Positions 31,010 through 42,231 of a DNA stretch of 64,000 nt are shown in pieces; within the stretch, counting starts at the first letter, position 1, and the number at the start of each line of letters is the position of its first letter. The notes beneath the pieces were generated by a model. It was not told the origin of the DNA. It made no database searches and saw nothing but the letters and a program-made list of their open reading frames with translations. The stretch comes from Codonopsis lanceolata (Eukaryota > Streptophyta > Magnoliopsida > Asterales > Campanulaceae): positions 4,994,434-5,058,433 of the forward strand of contig CM028382.1 of the NCBI GenBank assembly GCA_013146195.2. The letters are read 5' to 3'. A program made the translations under genes and the position numbers.

Positions 31010-31430
31010 GTGAAATTCATGAACCATATGAAATTACACTTGGTTTACAGACATGGTTTCATAAACCGGGTTATAAAACACATGGTTATAATGCAAATTG
31101 GTTTTGTCAATATAAACAAAAAGGCAGGTACATGGTTTATTAATAAACCATAGATAAACCATGTCATTGTCTATTAACAATGTTAACTGGTCTGTGGTTT
31201 ATAAAAAAAGTTACCAAACAGCAGGGTTGCACCTTGTTTTGCAAACTGGTTTACCAAACAGCAGGTTTGCAAACTGGTTTATCAATATAAACAAAAAGGC
31301 AGGTACATGGTTTATTGATAAAATAGTGGAGGTCGACTCAAAAAGGTAGGTACATGGTTTGCAAATTGGTTTGTCAATATAAACAAAATGGCAGGTACAT
31401 GGTTTATTGATAAAACAGTGGAGGTCGACT
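31010..31430. repeat. Second cluster of TTTATNAATAAACC motifs in 5' intron of DUF1985 gene
   Basis: ACATGGTTTATTAATAAACC near 31130, ACTGGTTTATCAATATAAAC near 31274 and ACATGGTTTATTGATAAAA at 31306 and 31397 repeat the motif of the 27375-28600 array. A 60-base word including CAGGTACATGG is present three times. It lies between the putative first exon and the coding start. Confidence 0.75.
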
Positions 31431-31490
31431 CAAATGATCAACCATAAAGACAACATTAAAACCCTAAGCGAAAAAGCAATGTGAGGTTTA

Positions 31491-31660
31491 CCTGGTTCTG
31501 AATCGATTATCACGGACGAATTAGGGTTTCTTGAAATCTCTCGAGCTTTGAATCAAAATCCAAAATCAAATTGAAATCGATGGTCGTCACTGCGAGGGTT
31601 CTAGGTCGACAAATGTTGTGTTAGAATGAACTGTGAGTTTGTTCAGATCGACCATGGGTG
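31491..31660 (-). other. Putative untranslated first exon of the DUF1985 gene
   Basis: On the minus strand this C/T-rich leader ends in CAGAACCAG followed by GTAAACCTC, a good donor. The first acceptor upstream of the ATG at 30929 is at 30935. A GTATATAC TATA-like string lies near 31665. Inferred from splice signals only. Confidence 0.4.
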
Positions 31661-31832
31661 TGTATATACGTATTGGGGTAAGTAGTCGACAGATAAACCA
31701 AGTGGTTTATTGGATAAACCGATGTATATCCAATAAATTAACGTTGGTCAAAAAATTTACTTATGGTCGATAGGTCGACCACTTGATGACCACTTATGTC
31801 GACCACTTTACGCAGGGGCGTTTTAGTCAGAT

Positions 31833-31910
31833 CCATAAGTGGGTTTGTCAAAGGCTATATATGTATAACAGCCGAGTCTTTTAGCTATATTTGACAAATC
31901 CCACTTATGG
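31833..31910. repeat. 78-bp hairpin
   Basis: CCATAAGTGGGTTTGTCAAA is answered by TTTGACAAATCCCACTTATGG, giving an imperfect stem of about 25 bases. It lies upstream of the putative DUF1985 promoter and could be one end of that mobile unit. Confidence 0.6.
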
Positions 31911-32009
31911 AAGGGTAAGGTCCAATTAAATATTTTATTGGAGAAATTCAGGTAGGTCTATTTTACATAATATTTAACAAAGAAAGTTTTTTTTTTATCT
32001 TTTTAAATT

Positions 32010-33182
32010 GGCAAAACCATCCATTTGGCAACCTAACTTTTCAAAAACTTGCAAGGCGGCCACCGAAAATTTAAAACTTGCAATGAGGCCACTGTACATT
32101 AGTTAGGATGCAAGCGAGCCCATTTTTTGGACAATCGTTAAATTATGTAAAATATATATTTTTCCCCTAACTATCACTCATTCTTTCTCTTTAGATTCAA
32201 ACTCCCTCCATCTTCTAGACATCTCCCTAAATCCACCCAACAGCCATCCTCCACTGCCGGCGAACATTGCCATCTCCCATCCACCGCTCACAATTGCCAA
32301 TCTCTTTCATCTCACTCTCTCTCTCTCTCCAGATTTGATTTCATCTCTGTTGCCATCACAATCACCCACCATCTCCATATCGTTGAATCCGGTCAAATCG
32401 CCCGACATCTCCATCTTTATCTCTTTCCACAGCACATCGCCGGAATTCCAGTCCAATCGACTTCCTCCAATCAATTTGATCTCCTCCACTTTGCTTTCTT
32501 TTCCATCTCCACCCACAATTGTTCTAGCCTTCAGATCCGGCCAATCCCCTCCTCTTCCCTCCATCATCGGCGATGTGAGCCCCGATTTTCTTTCTCATCC
32601 CCGATTTCTCTTCTCAATTTCCAACAACAGTAGATCTAGTCCATTGGCTTCTAACAAAGCGTCGGCTTCTTTCTCCATCTCCACTAGCTTGGCTACCTCC
32701 GGCACTAACCCCCACTCTTCTTTGCCATCTCCAACCTAGTAGAGTCGGCAAAGTTTTGCCCCTGCTCCAATGTCGCTTACCAGGAAGAAGGCGGGTAGCA
32801 ATAAAGAAGGAGATGGTGAAGCCGGAACGAACTGGGGAGAGAGACTGAGAGGGGTTTGTTTTGTCAAAGATGGCGCGGAAGCTCAAAATTGCAGGAGGTC
32901 GGTGATGGGGTTGCTGTACCAGATCTGGGAAAACAAAAACAAAGGCCGGCCAGCGGACTGCTTTTTTTCCACCCTTTTGTTTCTAATTTAACATAAAGGT
33001 TTAGTAGTTACAGGGGCAAAATAGGTAATGACATAATTTAACGGCCAAATTTAATGGTCGTCCAAAAAATGGGCTCGCTTGTATCCTAACTAATATACAG
33101 TGGCCTCATTGTAAGTTTTAAACTTTTGGTGGCCGTCTTGCAAGTTTTTGAAAAGTTGGGAGACCAAATGGAGGGTTTTGCC
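32010..33182. mobile_element. Pack-MULE candidate with 9-bp target duplication
   Basis: Inverted termini of about 160 bases begin GGCAAAACCATCCATTTGG and end CCAAATGGAGGGTTTTGCC. They are flanked by identical 9-mers TTTTAAATT at 32001-32009 and 33183-33191, the signature of Mutator-like elements. The 800-base interior (about 32170-32990) is GC-richer and looks like leader and coding sequence of a gene (C/T-rich pyrimidine stretch, then Ser/Pro-rich frames on plus from 32335), unlike the AT-rich surroundings. No transposase. Gene capture is inferred; the donor gene is not recognised. Confidence 0.8.
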
Positions 33183-33191
33183 TTTTAAATT

Positions 33192-35204
33192 TAACTGTTA
33201 AAAGATATTTTTGGGGCAAAAAGATGAATATATCATTAATAAAAGGAAACATGCGCGCTTCAGGCACGCGATGCATTGCAAATCCAAAGCCAGTGCATCA
33301 CAAATCTAAATTTTGCATCACAAAAAATATATCTATTAACTATAACTAAAACAGAAGTCGATGTTGTCACGTGACAACTTTCTGTGAAATGAGAAAAGCT
33401 AGAAACAAAATTGTACTGCCATGTGACAACTTTCTATGAAATAATAAAAATAATAATTTTTAATTTAATATAAACTATTTTATTATGTAAACATTTTCTC
33501 TTACTTAAAGATTCTATCAAATCTCCTAATATCATGCTATCAAATATTTGTTTTTGCTTCATATAAGAATGATTCCTATTAACAATTCACTTATATAATT
33601 TCCGTGCATCTAAAAAAATCAATTGTCACGTGTCAACTTTATGTAAAATAAAAAAAAATCAAATATTGCTTAATTTCAAATTAGATTTTATCCTATTTAA
33701 TATATATAAGTCTTACTTGACTGAAACTCATTAATTTTCATCATTTTTCATTTACTTACTATTTGATTTATACAAGTTATTTACGGGACAATTGTGTTCA
33801 TTTTTTATTCTATTAATCTATAACTATTAATTATTAATTACACTAACAGAAGTCACTGCTACCACATACCTAATTTTTGTTAAAATGATAAATTTCAACA
33901 AATAATAATAACAAATTAATATATATACTAATTATTAATTAATTAATTTTTAAGTTCTTATTTCTATAGAAAATTCCTACGTAAGTCTTTCAATTACCAT
34001 TCATATGATCCTTTTTCAATATTTACCTTATTTAGTTTTGTTCAAACGATTCTAATTAAAAGTTGTAATTACTTATAACAAGTTTAGAAAATCATCTTAT
34101 TATAAATAACATTTGAAAAAAATATATTAAAATTGTACATTGCACGGATACTAATCTATTAATCTATCTATCTATTACTAATTAGTATAACAACAATAGC
34201 TGCTACCAAAATGACAGCTTTTTGTGAAATTAGAAAACCTTTAAAAAAAACACGTGATGTCACGTGGCATCTTTATGGTTTTTTTTTTCATATTTCTATT
34301 AAAACAAAATTTTATCCTTTTTTGAGATTTATGAAAAAGTTTTACTATATTTATGAAAATGTGTTACCACGTGGCAACTTTCTGCAAAAATGAATGACAT
34401 ATGTCAACCTTCAGTTAAATGAGAAAATATTATTTTTGGATTTTTTGTCAAATATAGCTTAATTTAAAACTAGATTTATTCGATTTAATTTATATAAGTT
34501 TAACTTGACTGAAATTCCTCAATTATCATCCCTTTTCATTTCTTAATATTTGATTTATACAAGTTATTAACGGGAAAATTTTATGGAAATTTTATCTTCT
34601 ATTAATTTATATTTTTTAATTGTTAATTACTACCAAAAAAAGCCACAGCTACCATGTGACCACTTTACGTCAAAATGATCAGCTTTTTAATGAAAATTTG
34701 ATAATTAATTTATATCTATTAAATATTAATCACTTCATTTTTAGGTTTTTTTATGCAAATTTTTCAGATACCAATTCATATGACCAATTTAAGTATTTAC
34801 CTTATTTAAGTTTTATCCAAAACATTCTAATTTAAAAATTAATTACATATTTAGATAGAAAATCATCTGATTACAAAAAAAAAATTATATTAAAACCGTG
34901 CATCGCATGGGTATCAACTAGTAACTATTACTAAAGTAGAAACCACTACTACCACGTGGCAGTTTTTTGTAAAATGGTAATCACGTGTCAATTTTCTATA
35001 AAATACGATAAGATTTTTTTTTCCAAGTGTAGTTTAATTTAAAACCAAATTTTATCCTCTTTAATTTATACAAGTTTAGTTTGACAGAAACTCTTCAATT
35101 TTCATCTCTTTATACTATTTTATTTATACCAGTTATTGAGGGGACAATTTTATGTTAATTGTTTCTTCCATTAATCTATATATATTCATTATTAATTGAG
35201 TAAA
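33192..35204. mobile_element. Helitron-like AT-rich units
   Basis: Several related units begin near TCTATTAACTATAACTAAAA (33330), 34160 and 34921, followed by GTCACGTGACAACTTTCTGT-like words. One ends at 34894-34921 with the hairpin CCGTGCATCGCATGGGT and then CTAG, followed by T, which fits a Helitron 3' terminus. A weaker hairpin lies near 34135. Related fragments recur at 40217-40571 and 42145-42740. Exact 5' ends are uncertain; no helicase is present. Confidence 0.5.
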
Positions 35205-35372
35205 TTTTTTATCAACCGACGGTGAATCTTTTCTACACAAGCGGCCCTTGGATCATGACCCGTCTCAATCACAATTTTTTCTTGATTTATTTAGATTTTG
35301 GTTGCCCACGTATAGTGTTCAAATGTCATTTGTGTAAAAAATATTCTACACGATAGATGAAAATTTGATATT
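35205..35372. mobile_element. Small MITE, copy 1
   Basis: ATCAACCGACGGTGAATC...CTACACGATAGATGAAAAT with inverted ends. It encloses CGGCCCTTGGATCATGACC and ATTTAGATTTTGGTTG. A second copy lies at 41728-41895. Confidence 0.6.
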
Positions 35373-35467
35373 AATTACTACTAATAGAAGTCATTGCTAA
35401 CATGACGAATTTAATTAAAACGATCAATTTCACCAGATAAGTTACTAATTAACCTATATATGTTAAT

Positions 35468-35892
35468 TGATGCGTCCAAAAAAGGCATCATACCGGGGGT
35501 ACCGAAGGTAGCGGTGGACGTGGGTCGTCGGAGTTGCCGTCCAGCGGCCATCTTGTCATCGGTGGTGGATATCTTGCTATATTATCTGTAAAATAAACAC
35601 CGTGAGTCGGCGGGGAGGGCCCCCGCCAAAAACCCTCCGGCGTGGTCATCAGTACACTGAGTATGAAAAAGAGAGCGCGTAGCCCCCAAGTGCGTGTGTG
35701 ATTCTAAATCAGAAGAAGAGAGAGAGAGAGAACCCCCTCTTTATGAGCTAGAGGGGGTTATTTATACCTGAGGGAATGGGTTCAACCCATTGTGCATAGG
35801 CCTAGCCCAATCCTTGGGACATCTTGTAAAATACAGTGGGCCATTAAACAAGGCCCAAACGCCATTGAAGCGGATCCAAAATATGCACATCA
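35468..35892 (-). repeat. 3' LTR of the LARD-like element (425 bp)
   Basis: TGATG...CATCA. Contains (GA)n, a CCCCCTCTTTATGAGCTAG/AGAGGGGG inverted motif and TTATTTATACC, a TATA-like signal on the minus strand. Confidence 0.9.
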
Positions 35893-36120
35893 GTAGCCCC
35901 CTACTCATTATTCTTCGAGATTCATCTCGAGGGTAAAGAGTACTATTCGCTCGTAATCTTCTTTAATTTCTCGGGATGGCCGAGGCTTAATCACTTTCAT
36001 CTTGGTAGACGAGATAACAGAAGTGCTGGGATGAGTCACAAATTTAGTCATTTTTTGACCGACATTGTATATGTTAATTAACCAGTACGTTTTATAACTT
36101 GATTGTATAAGTCTCTTCTT

Positions 36121-36424
36121 TGGGCCAAGGTCAAGTCCTAGTACTCGACTTTGCGAGCAGGACTACCTTTGAAAAACTAGCGAGCAGAATGCCACTTGGG
36201 CCAAGGTCAAGTCCCAGTACTCGACTTTGTGAGCAGGACTACCTTTGAAAGGCTAGCAAGCAGAACACCACTTGGGTCAAGGTCAAGTCTCAGTACTCGA
36301 CTTTGCGAGCAGGACTACCTTTGAAAAGCTAGCGAGCAGAACGCCACTTGGGCCAAGGTCAAGTCCCATTACTCGACTTTGCGAGCAGGACTACCTTTGA
36401 AAAGCTAGCGAGGAGAACGCCACT
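36121..36424. repeat. Array A: four 76-bp units
   Basis: TGGGCCAAGGTCAAGTCCCA starts at 36121, 36197, 36273 and 36349, an exact 76-base period. Units share TACTCGACTTTGCGAGCAGG and TAGCGAGCAGAACGCCACT. Confidence 0.95.
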
Positions 36425-36527
36425 TAACCACGAGTAAACTCGAGCGGGAGCCTCTTGGCGAGCAGAGATATATCATGCGCGTAAGAAAGGTGAACACTTG
36501 GTCTTAGGTATATTCTAAGAACCACTC

Positions 36528-37476
36528 GAACACCAACCCTTTTTCACGAGTAAAGATACCTCTTACTCGTGAAAAAGAGAATAATCGAGATAACAGGTTC
36601 GAACACCAACCATTTTTCACGAGCAAAGATACCTCTTACTCGTGAAAAAGAGAATAATCGAGATAACAGGCTCGAACACCAACCCTTTTTCACGAGCATA
36701 GATAACTCTTACTCGTGAAAAAGAGAATAATCGAGATAACATACTCGAACACCAACCCTTTTTCACGAGCAGATATACCTCTTACTCGTGAAAAAGAGAA
36801 TAATCGAGATAACAGGCTCGAACACCAACCCTTTTTCATGAGCAGAGATACCTCTTACTCGTGAAAAAGAGAATAATCGAGATAACAAGCTCGAACACCA
36901 ACTCTTTTTCACGAGCAGAGATACCTCTTACTCGTGAAAAAGAGAATAATCAAGACAACATACTCGACCACCAACCCTTTTTCACGAGCAGAGATACCTC
37001 TTACTCGTGAAAAAGAGAACAATCGAGATAACATACTCGAACACCAACCCTTTTTCACAAGCAGAGATACCTCTTACTCGTGAAAAAGAGAATAATCGAG
37101 ATAACAGGCTCGAACACCAACCCTTTTTCACAAGCAGAGATACCTCTTACTCGTGAAAAAAAGAATAATCGAGATAACATACTCGAACACCAACCCTTTT
37201 TCACGAGCAAAGATACATCTTACTCGTGAAAAAGAGAATAATCGAGATAACATACTCGAACACCAACCCTTTTTCACGAGCAGAGATACATCTTACTCGT
37301 GAAAAAGAGAATAATCAAGATAACAGGCTCGAACACCAACCTTTTTTCACGAGCAGAGATACCTCTTCCTCGTGAAAAATAGAATAATCGAGATAACATA
37401 CTCGAACACCAACACTTTTTCACGAGTAGAGATACATCTTACTCGTGAAAAAAAGAATAATCGAGATAACAGCTGA
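36528..37476. repeat. Array B: thirteen 73-bp hairpin units
   Basis: ACCAACCCTTTTTCACGAG recurs every 73 bases, from 36537 to 37413, without length change. Each unit contains CTTTTTCACGAG and, 15 bases on, CTCGTGAAAAAG, a perfect 12-bp stem. Units differ by few substitutions. Confidence 0.95.
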
Positions 37477-37559
37477 CTTTACAAGATGAACTATCAATGG
37501 AGATTGAACAAGGTCATTTATTTCACAAGTCATAAAAACCTAGCGGGAGGATAACATGA

Positions 37560-37740
37560 AGCTCAGTCGCGAGTAAACTCGAGTGGGGAGCATAAGCGCA
37601 GACAGGCACTGTGTACAACTCTACCGCGAGTAAACTCGAGCGGGAGGACAATATGAAGTTCAGCCGTGAGTAAACTCGAACGGGGAGCATAAGCGCAGGC
37701 AGGCGCTGTATACAACTCTACCGCGAGTAAACTCGCTTGA
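37560..37740. repeat. Array C: GAGTAAACTC palindrome repeats
   Basis: GAGTAAACTCGAGTGGGGAG at 37571 and a near copy at 37668 (97-base period) share CATAAGCGCAGRCAGGC and TACAACTCTACCGCGAGTAA. The GAGTAAACTC palindrome occurs four times here and once at the start of the array-B lead-in (36429). Confidence 0.85.
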
Positions 37741-39775
37741 CGCATTGGTGATATGTGCTACGGATGTATTGGAGATTGTAGGTTCATCTTTTGCAAATCA
37801 AGTATATTCTCCAATGAAAAAATAATCGTAAAAGTTTCATGCTTTTAACTTATTCGAGCAACAAAGTAATCTAGTTCTCGTGCTACATGGCAAAAATGAA
37901 GTAATATAATTATTTTGGCTAGAAGTGGAAGATTATTCGATCACATGATTATTATCATAGTCCGATCTCATAAATATGAACAACATCATGTGATAATAAA
38001 CTATAAACATGGCTTAAGCTTTTAACTCGTAGAATATGTTGATTTCACTGATTAGCGTATCCTAATGAAATCACATGTTTTAATATGCATCACAGACTAA
38101 TTACAAATCCAACTCGATCAAGATGTATGTAATCTCGCGACAACTCAATATCATTGAATAAATAACTTAAGGTGTCTTTAGCGTATTTAATGTAATTCAT
38201 ATATAATGTATACAATCATGTATCACATGATATGAAATGTGTCAAAAAACACATTTTATTAACAATAATAATTTAAATAAATTTATTGAGATGCAAACAC
38301 TTTTGCCTCATAATTTAAACTTGTTCAATGCATCAGATGAGTTGCTAAAGCTCTTTTTATTTGAATAATACTATAATGGAGAATCAAAAGGGCAGCGGAA
38401 CAAGTTTACACTACCAAATGAATGCTAACTGATGTAAGTGATAGATGTTAATTTAATTGTAAATGATCAGCCTACGAGCATGAAATAATGATGTTAAGTA
38501 TTTTATTTTTCATTTGATATATATAGATAAGTTGATATGTTAACTTTGAATCTTGCCGCATCATTTTAAAGACTTTCTACACAAAGAACTGAAAACAATC
38601 ATTAATGCTCAAAATCGGAATTTAATCATATATATCTCATGCTATGCAAAATAGCAAATGTCTCGAGTAATTATCTCAAATGAGAACATCAGGATAAAAC
38701 AACGAGCTTATATATTCTATAGTACACTTGGTTCGATCAACAATGATATATTTTATCTTACATATCACACGCTAGGAAATTTTTTTTGTTATTAACACTG
38801 GCGCATACCAAGTATCATCGACCCGCATAAGTTGTGAGGGATCAAGGAGACATACATTGACATGAGAAATTACTAATACCCAAATTTAATACTAAGCATA
38901 TGATATATTGAAACTTATGATTTTTTTATGATCATATAACTAACGTAAGTGTCATAATAACGTGGGTAGCATGAAGTGCGTGTAATTGTCAAGTATGCTT
39001 AAAATCGCATTATCGCATGTTGTAGTGCCATTGGTTGAAAACTGCCATGTTAGATATAGGGCCATGGAAGTAAATTAACTAACAAGGAGGGCTGAACTGA
39101 AAAGAATGCACCTGATATTGTGGGAAACCAACCTGAATTGGTGTTGAACAGGCTGTATCCATTACTAAGGGAGGCTCAACATTCAATTTTCAAGTAAAAC
39201 GCCACCCACATCTTTGTAACTGTTGCGTAATGGGCTAGTTGTGTGTCGCGCATAACGCATACATCAAACTCAACCTGCGGTGCGTGGCCAATCTGGCGAT
39301 ATGATGCAGTTTTAAGTGTTCATAACCTTAGCGGTTTATGGTGGCACGTGCAGGTGCATGTGAGGTTAGAAGGCGATGGTTTTGATGCTGTTGGCGTCGC
39401 CACGTGGCACGACATAAGAAAAGAATCAAAGCTTGCCCATCAACGAACCAATCCAAACCCATCTTCAAGGGAATTGTAATATTGGCGAAGGATTTGTTTT
39501 CTGTGAGCTTTATGCAGTTTCGATGTCGATCAACATGAAGATGAACAATCAATTTTTGATTTCCCTCTTCTCCGTCCCCTTGGATTTTTTCTCCCGGAAT
39601 CAACATGCTTAACAATGATCCTTGGAAAGTGATAGTAATTTTGATCGACTTGCCTCCCTTGAACCAGAATTACTCCGTTTTTACTGTAATTTTTCGCAAA
39701 GCTTCAACGTCACCCCCACTGTCTTGAACTGCTTTAGAAAGACATAGAAAAATCTCTCCCGGCAGCGGAACCAAC
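37741..39775. other. AT-rich interior of the LARD-like element
   Basis: No gag, pol or other coding resemblance on either strand. Near 39240-39620 the sequence is more GC-balanced and forms the leader just inside the primer-binding site; open frames there match nothing recognised. Confidence 0.6.
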
Positions 39776-40211
39776 TGATGCATCCAAAAAAGGCATCATA
39801 CCGGGGTGCCGAAGGTAGCGGTGGACATGGGTCGTCGGAGTTGCCGTCCGGCGGCCATCTTGTCGGCGGTGGTGGATATCTGGCTATATTATCTGTAAAA
39901 TAAACACCGTGAGTCAGCGGGGAAGGCCCCCCGCCAAAAACCCTCCGGCATGGTCATCAGTACACAAAGTATGAAAAAGAGGGCGCGTAGCCCCCAAGTG
40001 CGTGTGTGATTCTAAATCAGAAGAAGAGAAAGAGAGAGAGAGAGAGAGAGAACCCCCTCTTTATGAGCTAGAGGGGGTTATTTATACCTGAAGGAATGGG
40101 TTCAGCCCGTTGTGCATAGGTCTGGCCCAATCCTTGGGACATCTTGTAAAATACAGTGGGCCATTAAACAAGGCCCAAACGCATTGAAGCGGATCCAAAA
40201 TATGCACATCA
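39776..40211 (-). repeat. 5' LTR of the LARD-like element (436 bp)
   Basis: Matches 35468-35892 along its length; longer mainly through an expanded GA tract near 40029-40050. Confidence 0.9.
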
Positions 40212-40580
40212 TTAATTATTAATTACTTCATATTTTAAGTTCTTTTGTCTACAGAAAATTAATACGCAAATCTTTCAATTACCTATTTGAAGGATCAATT
40301 TCAATCTATTCTATTAACTATTACTAAAATAAAATTTCTGCTACCATGTGTCAGCTTTTGGTGAAATTACTGTCGCGTGTCAACTCTTTATAAAATAAGA
40401 AAATATTTTTCTTTTGTCAAATATAGTTTAATTTAAAACTAGATTGTATTCTATTTAATTTATACAAATTTAATTTGACTAAAACTCTTCAATTGTCATC
40501 AATTTTCATTTCCTTACTATTTTATTTATACAAGTTATTTACGGGACAAGTTTATGTTAAATTTTTTCTATTAATATAGA

Positions 40581-41694
40581 GGGAAAATCACAACATTGGT
40601 CTCTTGACTATAGGTCGGTCACAATAATAATCCCTTAACAATTTTTTTATCAAATTTGGGTCCTGCGAGCATTTAATTTTCACAACTACTCTTTTTTTGA
40701 TGGATGTTGTTAAAAAATTACCGTTAAGTTGTCATGTGCCTCACACGTGCGTTAAGTAAAGGCTAAAATGAACATTTTCTAAGCCAAACTTATATCACAA
40801 TTTTCAATCAAGTCCCTAGGGTTTGAAAAAAGACCCAAAGGCCTTCTTCCCCAAAATAATTCCAAGTAGCAGATTTAGGTTCTATCCCCAAAATAATTCC
40901 AAGTAGCATCAAAACATCATCAGGAGGTGCAAAATAAACCACGTCTGCAAGTTTTCCTCCCGAGTGTTTGTGGGATCAAAATGGGGATAATCGAGATTGA
41001 ATGACGAAAAAGATTAGATTTTGAGACATGCCCAGTAATTGAAATTGAAATGAGATTTTTGTTTCTCGATAACAAACAAGATAAGTCAAAAGAACGATTG
41101 ACAATCTCCATCCCTTTTCAATTGGGTGGATGATTTTTGGGTTTTGTTCAGTTTACCATTTCAATTTCAATTACTTGGGATGTCTCAAAATCTAATCTTT
41201 TTCATCATTCAATCTCAATTATCCCCCTTTTGATCCCACACACACTCGGGAGGAAAACTTGCAGACGTGGATTATTTTGCACCTCCCAATGATGTTTTGA
41301 TGCTACTGGGTATGTGTATGATAGAACCTAAATCTACCACTTGGAATTATTTTGAGGAAGAAGACCGTTGGGCCTTTTTTTCAAATCCTAAATATTTGAT
41401 TGAAAATTATGATATAAGTTAGGTTTGGAAAAAAATTATTTTAGTCTTTATTTAATGCATGTGTGAGACACATGTTAACTTAATAGTAATTTTTTAATGG
41501 CATCTATTAAAATGACTGTAATTGTGAAAATTTAACACATGTTAACTTAATAGTAATTTTTTAACGCCATCTATTAAAAAGACTGTAATTGTGAAAATTT
41601 AATACTCGTAGGACCCAAATTTGATAAAAAAAATTATTAAGGGACTATCACTATGATATGCCTATAGTTGAGGGACTAATGCTGCGATTTTCCC
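40581..41694. mobile_element. Giant foldback MULE (1.1 kb near-palindrome)
   Basis: GGGAAAATCACAACATTGGT at the left and TAATGCTGCGATTTTCCC at the right are inverted ends. Complementarity continues through both arms for about 480 bases each (for example CAAAATCTAATCTTTTTC on the right opposite GAAAAAGATTAGATTTTG on the left), leaving a short centre near 41060-41150. Flanks TAATATAGA (40572-40580) and TAATATATA (41695-41703) agree at 8 of 9 positions, as expected for a Mutator-type 9-bp duplication. No coding sequence. Confidence 0.8.
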
Positions 41695-41727
41695 TAATAT
41701 ATATCTATTGACTATTAATTGATAAAA

Positions 41728-41895
41728 TTTTCATTCATCGACCGTGTAGAATATTTTTATACAATCGGCCCTTAGATCATAACCTCGTGTTGATTAGAAC
41801 ATTTGTCATGATTTACTTAGATTTTTGTTGTCTACGTGTCATGTTCAAAAAATCGTTTGACTAAAAAAGATTCCTACACCATTGGTGGATGAATG
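41728..41895. mobile_element. Small MITE, copy 2
   Basis: Related to 35205-35372: TCATCGACCGTGTAGAATAT, CGGCCCTTAGATCATAACC, TTTACTTAGATTTTTGTTG and the inverted right end CCTACACCATTGGTGGATGA. Confidence 0.6.
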
Positions 41896-41906
41896 CTTAA
41901 TTCTTA

Positions 41907-42143
41907 CTCCCTCCGTTTTTATCAAATTATCGTCTACCTTTCCTTTTTCGTACGTTCTTAAATAGCTTTCCTCTTTCAAAACTTTCTATTTTAAAAAAAC
42001 ACTGTACTCTTATTTTTTCTACATACTTTAATTATGACCATATACTCAAAGGCATTAAAGGTAACCACATATTTTACCAATATTTATAATACAGTCAATT
42101 ATTTTTTCTTAAACGGTGTGCTGGGTCAAAATAGACGAGGGAG
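41907..42143. mobile_element. Stowaway-like MITE
   Basis: CTCCCTCCGTTTTTATCAAA left and GGTCAAAATAGACGAGGGAG right, flanked by TA (41905-41906 and 42144-42145). 237 bases, non-coding. Confidence 0.85.
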
Positions 42144-42231
42144 TATTAAATATTTTACTAAAAGCTTTTGTTAAAAGATCATTTTACTTAAAATTACTAA
42201 TTAATCTATATCAATTAATTATTAATTATAA

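Larger units (their letters stand above)
35468..40211 (-). mobile_element. Complete non-autonomous LTR retrotransposon (LARD-like)
   Basis: LTRs at 35468-35892 and 39776-40211 start TGATG and end CATCA, flanked by TTAAT on both sides (35463-35467 and 40212-40216). On the minus strand, TTGGTTCCGCTGCCGGGAG directly after the right LTR is the primer-binding site, and AGTAGGGGGCTAC before the left LTR is the polypurine tract, so the element runs right to left. The 3.9-kb interior has no gag or pol and holds three tandem arrays and AT-rich filler. By eye the LTRs differ at about 18 substitutions, mostly transitions, and a few indels, including GA-tract length. Transposition would need enzymes from a related element. 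Confidence 0.9.

Noticed and set aside
32307..32567. Minus-strand frame inside the Pack-MULE
   Set aside because: Open by composition only; the plus-strand frame is equally open and neither has a recognised domain.
36121..37476. Regular repeats resembling a CRISPR array
   Set aside because: The units are contiguous with no unique spacers, lie inside an LTR retrotransposon, and the host is a plant.
37563..37745. Small minus-strand protein
   Set aside because: It is the translation of array C repeats in a non-coding element.
35468..40211. Autonomous retrotransposon
   Set aside because: No gag, RT, RNase H or integrase text was found on either strand between the LTRs.
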